Assembly: GCF_000003605.2 (NCBI RefSeq)
Contig: NW_003154033.1
Coordinates: 1-29,583, forward strand
From: Saccoglossus kowalevskii
Lineage: Eukaryota > Hemichordata > Enteropneusta > Harrimaniidae
DNA length: 29,583 bases
Reading direction: 5' to 3'
Positions 23,874 to 29,583 of the stretch are shown in pieces. The translations under genes were made by a program, and so were the position numbers. Every line of letters starts with the position of its first letter. Positions within the stretch are counted from its first letter, which is position 1. The notes beneath the pieces are model-generated. The model worked only from the letters and a program-made list of their open reading frames with translations. It had not been told where the DNA came from and did not search any database.

Positions 23874-26800
23874 TCACAGTATTTGGGTGGGTGAACAGTG
23901 TATACCATGCAATAAGACAGTATTTGGGTAGATGAACTGTGTATACCATACAATATCACAGTATTTGGGTAGATGAACTGTATATACCATAAAATATCAC
24001 AGTATTTGGGTGGATGAACTGTATATACCATGCAATATTACAAAATTAGGGTGGATGAACTGTGTATACCATGCAGTATTACTGTATTTGAGTTTATGAA
24101 CTGTGTATACCATGCAATATCACAGTATTTGGGTGGATGAACTGTGTAAACCATAAAATATCACAGTATTTGGGTTGATGAACTGTGTAAACCATGCATT
24201 ATCACAGTATCTGGCTGAATGAACTGTGTATACCATGCAATATCACAGTAGCTGGGTGGATGAACTGTGTATACTGTATAATATCACAGTATTTTGGTGG
24301 ATCAACTGTGCATGCCATACAATATCACATTATTTGGGTGGATGAACTGTGTATACCATGCAATATCACAGTATTTGGGTGGGTGAACAGTGTATACCAT
24401 GCAATATCACAGTATTTGGATGGATAAACTGCGTATACCATTCAATATCACAGTATTTGGGTGTGTGAACTGTGTATACCATACAATATCACAGTATTTG
24501 GGTAGATGAACTGCGTATACCATACAATATCACAGTATTTGGGTGGGTGAACTGTGTATACCATACAATACCACAGTATTTGGGTGGGTGAACTGCGTAT
24601 ACAATGCAGTATCACACTATTTGGGTGGGTGAACTGTGTATACCAAACAGTATCACAGTATTTGGGTGAATGAACTGCGTATACCATACAATATCACAGT
24701 ATTTGGGTGGGTGAACCGTGTATACCATGCAATAAGACAGTATTTGGGTGGATGAACTGCGTATACCATACAGTATCACAGTATTTGGGTGGATGAACTG
24801 CGTATACCATGCAATACCACAGTGTTTGGGTGGAGGAACTGTGTAAACCATACAATATCACAGTATTTGGGTGGGTGAACTGTGTATACCATACAATATC
24901 ACAGTATTTGCGTGGATGAACTGCGTATACCATACAATATCACAGTATTTGGGTGGATGAGCTGCGTATACCATACACTACCACAGTATTTGGGTGGATG
25001 AGCTGCGTATACCATACAATACCACAGTATTTGGGTGGGTGAACTGCGTATACAATGCAGTATCACACTATTTGGGTGGGTGAACTGTGTATACCAAACA
25101 GTATCACAGTATTTGTGTGAATGAACTGCGTATACCATGCAATATCACAGTATTTGGGTGGGTGAACTGTGTATACCATGCAATAAGACAGTATTTGGGT
25201 GGATGAACTCTGTATACCATACAATATCACAGTATTTGGGTGGATGAACTGTATATACCATGCAATATTACAAAATTAGGGTGGATGAACTGTGTATACC
25301 ATGCAGTATTACTGTATTTGGGTTGATGAACTGTTTATACCAATCAATGTTACAGTATTTGGGTGGATGAACTATATATACCATAAAATATCACAGTATT
25401 TGGGTGGATGAACTGTGTATACCATGCGATATTACAGAATTTGGGTGGATGAAATGTGTATACCATGCAGTATCACAGAATTTGGGTGGATGTACTGTGT
25501 ATACCATGCAATGTCACAGTATTTGGGTGGATGAACTGTGTAAACCATAAAATATCACAGTATTTGGGTTGATGAACTGTGTAAACCATGCAGTATCACA
25601 GTATCTGGGTGGATGAACTGTGTATACCATGCAATGTCACAGTAGTTGGGTGGATGAACTGTGTAAACCATAAAATATCACAGTATTTGGGTTGATGAAC
25701 TGTGTATACTGCATAATATCACAGTATTTTGGTGGATGAACTGTGCATACCATACAATATCACATTATTTGGGTGGGTGAACTGTGTATACCATGCAATA
25801 TCACAGTATTTGGATGGATAAACTGCGTATATCATGCAATATCACAGCACTTGGGTGGATGGACAGCGTATACCATGCAATATCACAGTATTTGGGTGTG
25901 TGAACTGTGTATACCATACAATATCACAGTATTTGGGTAGATGAACTGCGTATACCATACAATATCACAGTATTTGGGTGGATGAGCTGCGTATATCATA
26001 CAATACCACAGTATTTGGGTAGATGAACTGCGTATACCATACAATATCACAGTATTTGGGTGGGTGAACTGTGTATACCATACAATACCACAGTATTTGG
26101 GTGGGTGAACTGCGTATACAATGCAGTATCACACTATTTGGGTGGGTGAACTGTGTATACCAAACAGTATCACAGTATTTGGGTGAATGAACTGCGTATA
26201 CCATACAATATCACAGTATTTGGGTGGGTGAACTGTGTATACCATACAATATCACAGTATTTGGGTAGATGAACTGCGTATACCATACAGTATCACAGTA
26301 TTTGGGTGGGTGAACTGTGTATACCATGCAATAAGACAGTATTTGGGTGGAGGAACTGTGTAAACCACACAATATCACAGTATTTGGGTGGGTGAACTGT
26401 GTATACCATACAATATCACAGTATTTGCGTGGATGAACTGCGTATACCATAAAATATCACAGTATTTGGGTGGATGAGCTGCGTATACCATACACTACCA
26501 CAGTATTTGGGTGGATGAGCTGCGTATACCATACAATACCACAGTATTTGGGTGGGTGAACTGCGTATACAATGCAGTATCACACTATTTGAGTGGGTGA
26601 ACTGTGTATACCAAACAGTATCACAGTATTTGGGTGAATGAACTGTGTATACCATGCAATATCACAGTATTTGGGTGGATGAACTGCGTATACCATGCAA
26701 TATCACAGTATTTGGGTGGGTGAACTGTGTATACCATGCAATAAGACAGTATTTGGGTGGATGAACTGTGTATACCATACAATATCACAGTATTTGGGTA

Positions 26801-27455
26801 GATGAACTGTATATACCATAAAATATCACAGTATTTGGGTGGATGAACTGTATATACCATGCAATATTACAAAATTAGGGTGGATGAACTGTGTATACCA
26901 TGCAGTATTACTGTATTTGGGTTGATGAACTGTGTATACCAATCAATGTTACAGTATTTGGGTGGATGAACTATATATACCATAAAATATCACAGTATTT
27001 GGGTGGATGAACTGTGTATACCATGCGATATTACAGAATTTGGGTGGGTGAACTGTGTATACCATACAGTATCACAGTATTTAGGTAAATGAACTGCGTA
27101 TACCATACAGTATCACAGTATTTGGGTGGGTGAACTGTGTATACCATGCAATAAGACAGTATTTGGGTGGAGGAACTGTGTAAACCATACAATATCACAG
27201 TATTTGGGTGGGTGAACTGTGTATACCATACAATATCACAGTATTTGCGTGGATGAACTGCGTATACCATACAATATCACAGTATTTGGGTGGATGAGCT
27301 GCGTATACCATACACTACCACAGGATTTGGGTGGATGAGCTGCGTATACCATACAATACCACAGTATTTGGGTGGGTGAACTGCGTATACAATGCAGTAT
27401 CACACTATTTGGGTGGGTGAACTGTGTATACCAAACAGTATCACAGTATTTGGGT
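23874..27455 (+). repeat. Super-repeat right copy
   Basis: This is the partner of 10,760-14,300. Collinearity stops at about 27,455, where the monomer with GAATGAACTGTG is followed by different type A monomers. It then resumes at 28,138 with the segment that matches 14,245 onward. Confidence 0.78.
24275..25709 (+). repeat. Type B higher-order repeat, 35 monomers, sister copy
   Basis: Its length, 1435 bp, equals that of 11,161-12,595, at an offset of 13,114. It shares GGATCAACTGTGCATGCC (near 11,187 and 24,301), GAACCGTGTATACC (near 11,602 and 24,716) and CACAGTGTTTGGG (near 11,705 and 24,819). The landmark that closes it reads TGCATAATATCAC rather than TGTATAATATCAC. Confidence 0.78.
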
Positions 27456-29117
27456 GAATGAACTGTGTATACCATGCAATATCACAGTATTTGGGTGGAT
27501 GAACTGCGTATACCATGCAATATCACAGTATTTGGGTGGGTGAACTGTGTATACCATGCAATAAGACAGTATTTGGGTGGATGAACTGTGTATACCATAC
27601 AATATCACAGTATTTGGGTAGATGAACTGTATATACCATAAAATATCACAGTATTTGGGTGGATGAACTGTATATACCATGCAATATTACAAAATTAGGG
27701 TGGATGAACTGTGTATACCATGCAGTATTACTGTATTTGGGTTGATGAACTGTGTATACCAATCAATGTTACACTATTTGGGTGGATGAACTATATATAC
27801 CATAAAATATCACAGTATTTGGGTGGATGAACTGTGTATACCATGCGATATTACAGAATTTGGGTGGGTGAACTGTGTATACCATACAGTATCACAGTAT
27901 TTAGGTAAATGAACTGCGTATACCATACAGTATCACAGTATTTGGGTGGGTGAACTGTGTATACCATGCAATATCACAGTATTTGCGTGGATGAACTGCG
28001 TATACCATACAATATCACAGTATTTGGGTGGATGAGCTGCGTATACCATACACTACCACAGTATTTGGGTGGATGAGCTGCGTATACCATACAATACCAC
28101 AGTATTTGGGTGGGTGAACTGCGTATACAATGCAGTATCACACTATTTGGGTGGGTGAACTGTGTATACCAAACAGTATCACAGAATTTGGGTGAATGAA
28201 CTGCGTATACCATGCAATATCACAGTATTTGGGTGGATGAACTGTGCATACCATGCAATAAGACAGTATTTGGGTGGATGAACTGTGTATACCATACAAT
28301 ATCACAGTATTTGGGTAGATGAACTGTATATACCATAAAATATCACAGTATGTGGGTGGATGAACTGTATATACCATGCAATATTACAAAATTAGGGTGG
28401 ATGAACTGTGTATACCATGCAGTATTACTGTATTTGGGTTGATGAACTGTGTATACCAATCAATGTTACAGTATTTGGGTGGATGAACTATATATACCAT
28501 AAAATATCACAGTATTTGGGTGGATGAACTGTGTATACCATGCGATATTACAGAATTTGGGTGGGTGAACTGCGTATACAATGCAGTATCACACTATTTG
28601 GGTGGGTGAACTGTGTATACCATACAATATCACAGTATTTGGGTAGATGAACTGCGTATACCATACAGTATCACAGTATTTGGGTGGGTGAACTGCGTAT
28701 ACAATGCAGTATCACACTATTTGGGTGGGTGAACTGTGTATACCAAACAGTATCACAGTATTTGGGTGAATGAACTGCGTATACCATGCAATATCACAGT
28801 ATTTTGGTGGATGAACTGTGTATACCATGCAATAAGACAGTATTTGGGTGGATGAACTGTGTATACCATACAATATCACAGTATTTGAGTAGATGAACTG
28901 TATATACCATAAAATATCACAGTATGTGGGTGGATGAACACTATATACCATGCAATATTACAAAATTAGGGTGGATGAACTGTGTATACCATGCAGTATT
29001 ACTGTATTTGGGTTGATGAACTGTGTATACCAATCAATGTTACAGTATTTGGGTGGATGAACTATATATACCATAAAATATCACAGTATTTGGGTGGATG
29101 AACTGTGTATACCATGC

Positions 29118-29445
29118 GATATTACAGAATTTGGGTGGATGAAATGTGTATACCATGCAGTATCACAGAATTTGGGTGGATGTACTGTGTATACCATGCA
29201 ATGTCACAGTATTTGGGTGGATGAACTGTGTAAACCATAAAATATCACAGTATTTGGGTGGATGAACTGTGTATACCATGCGATATTACAGAATTTGGGT
29301 GGATGAAATGTGTATACCATGCAGTATCACAGAATTTGGGTGGATGTACTGTGTATACCATGCAATATCACAGTATTTGGGTGGATGAACTGTGTAAACC
29401 ATAAAATATCACAGTATTTGGGTTGATGAACTGTGTAAACCATGC
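29118..29445 (+). repeat. Four-monomer (164-bp) internal tandem duplication, sister
   Basis: GATATTACAG recurs at 29,118 and 29,282, the same 164-bp spacing as at 15,307. Because the same rare duplication is present in both halves of the window, it predates the 13.8-kb duplication. The second block here reads GCAATATCAC where 15,307-15,634 reads GCAATGTCAC. Confidence 0.8.
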
Positions 29446-29460
29446 AGTATCACAGTATCT

Positions 29461-29583
29461 GGGTACATGAACTGTATATACCATAAATATCACAGTATTT
29501 GGGTGGATGAACTGTATATACCATGCAATTATTACAAATTAGTGTTGGAATGAACTGTGTATACCATGCAGTATTACTTGTAT
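29461..29583 (+). repeat. Degraded last monomers at window end
   Basis: In the last 123 bases the array departs from 41-bp spacing several times: CATAAATATC (one base short), CAATTATTAC (one long), ACAAATTAGTGTTGG, GGAATGAAC and TTACTTGTAT. The matching stretch at 15,660-15,770 is regular. This is either a local mutation cluster or lower sequence accuracy at the end of a contig or read. Confidence 0.72.

Larger units (their letters stand above)
1..29583 (+). repeat. 41-bp satellite array filling the whole window
   Basis: Every part of the window is made of head-to-tail copies of one 41-bp monomer in one orientation. The conserved blocks, in order, are GTATTTGGGTGG, a GTGAAC or ATGAAC block, the palindrome GTATAC, and CAATATCACA. 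Block starts follow 23 + 41n exactly from position 23 to 15,808; later net register shifts add up to only -7 by 29,495. That gives about 721-722 monomers. No unique flanking DNA, transposon, tRNA, rRNA or credible gene interrupts it. Base content of the consensus monomer is about 12 A, 13 T, 10 G and 6 C. The array is typical of eukaryotic heterochromatin; the family name and host are not recognised. Confidence 0.98.
28138..29583 (+). repeat. Super-repeat right copy, second part, cut by window end
   Basis: This is the partner of 14,245-15,770. The copy runs to the last base of the window. Its last 100 or so bases are much less regular than the matching bases at 15,660-15,770. Confidence 0.76.

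Noticed and set aside
1-29583. CRISPR array
   Set aside because: The 41-bp copies are directly adjacent with no unique spacers between them, and there are no cas genes.
1-29583. CENP-B box
   Set aside because: No monomer contains the TTCG and CGGG core elements in the required spacing. The closest G-rich block, TTTGGGTGGGTG, does not fit.

Overview
The whole window is one uninterrupted satellite DNA array, with no gene, RNA gene or transposon that I can support. The monomer is 41 bp, about 39% G+C, all copies lie in the same orientation, and about 721-722 copies fill the window from edge to edge. The 41-bp register set by the GTATTT block (23, 64, 146, 187...) holds without any net indel from 23 to about 15,808. 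It then shifts by only a few single bases: a cluster at 15,840-16,008, and isolated events near 19,568, 20,278, 22,000 and 29,490. A non-coding array of this kind points to a eukaryotic genome, most likely a centromeric, pericentromeric, subtelomeric or other heterochromatic block. I do not recognise the monomer as a named satellite and cannot place the organism.

Monomers differ at fixed positions, and the variants recur in a fixed order, so the array has higher-order repeats (HORs). Type A is a 19-monomer, 779-bp unit. It appears six times as an exact 19-monomer interval of one landmark variant (AATCAATGTTAC), starting at 2476, 5182, 8216, 9487, 13792 and 17354. That landmark occurs 25 times in all, at spacings of 12 to 65 monomers. 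Type B is a longer unit of about 30-42 monomers carrying a second landmark (TACTGTATAATATCAC, eight times), at 11.1-12.8 kb and 18.4-25.9 kb. Type A dominates 2.2-10.6 kb and 26.4-29.0 kb. A stretch at 15.84-17.0 kb has simpler, poorly ordered monomers and most of the indels.

Above the HORs lies a mosaic of duplications that share private variants: tandem copies of 43/44 monomers (3.4-7.0 kb), an exact 30-monomer tandem duplication with a readable junction (6,160-8,619), two copies of about 34-35 monomers (21.0-23.6 kb), a 4.3-kb-offset duplication (9.2-10.65 and 13.5-14.96 kb), a start-of-window segment repeated at 18.8-19.57 kb, and a large pairing of 10.8-15.8 kb with 23.9-29.6 kb at an offset of 13.1-13.9 kb. 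These patterns fit repeated unequal exchange and segmental amplification within the array.

The many short open frames, mostly 79 codons, are arithmetic by-products of a 41-bp period that is not divisible by three. They are not annotated as genes. Each monomer can also form a short imperfect hairpin, and its commonest two-state position is a CpG/TpG alternation; both are listed as observations.
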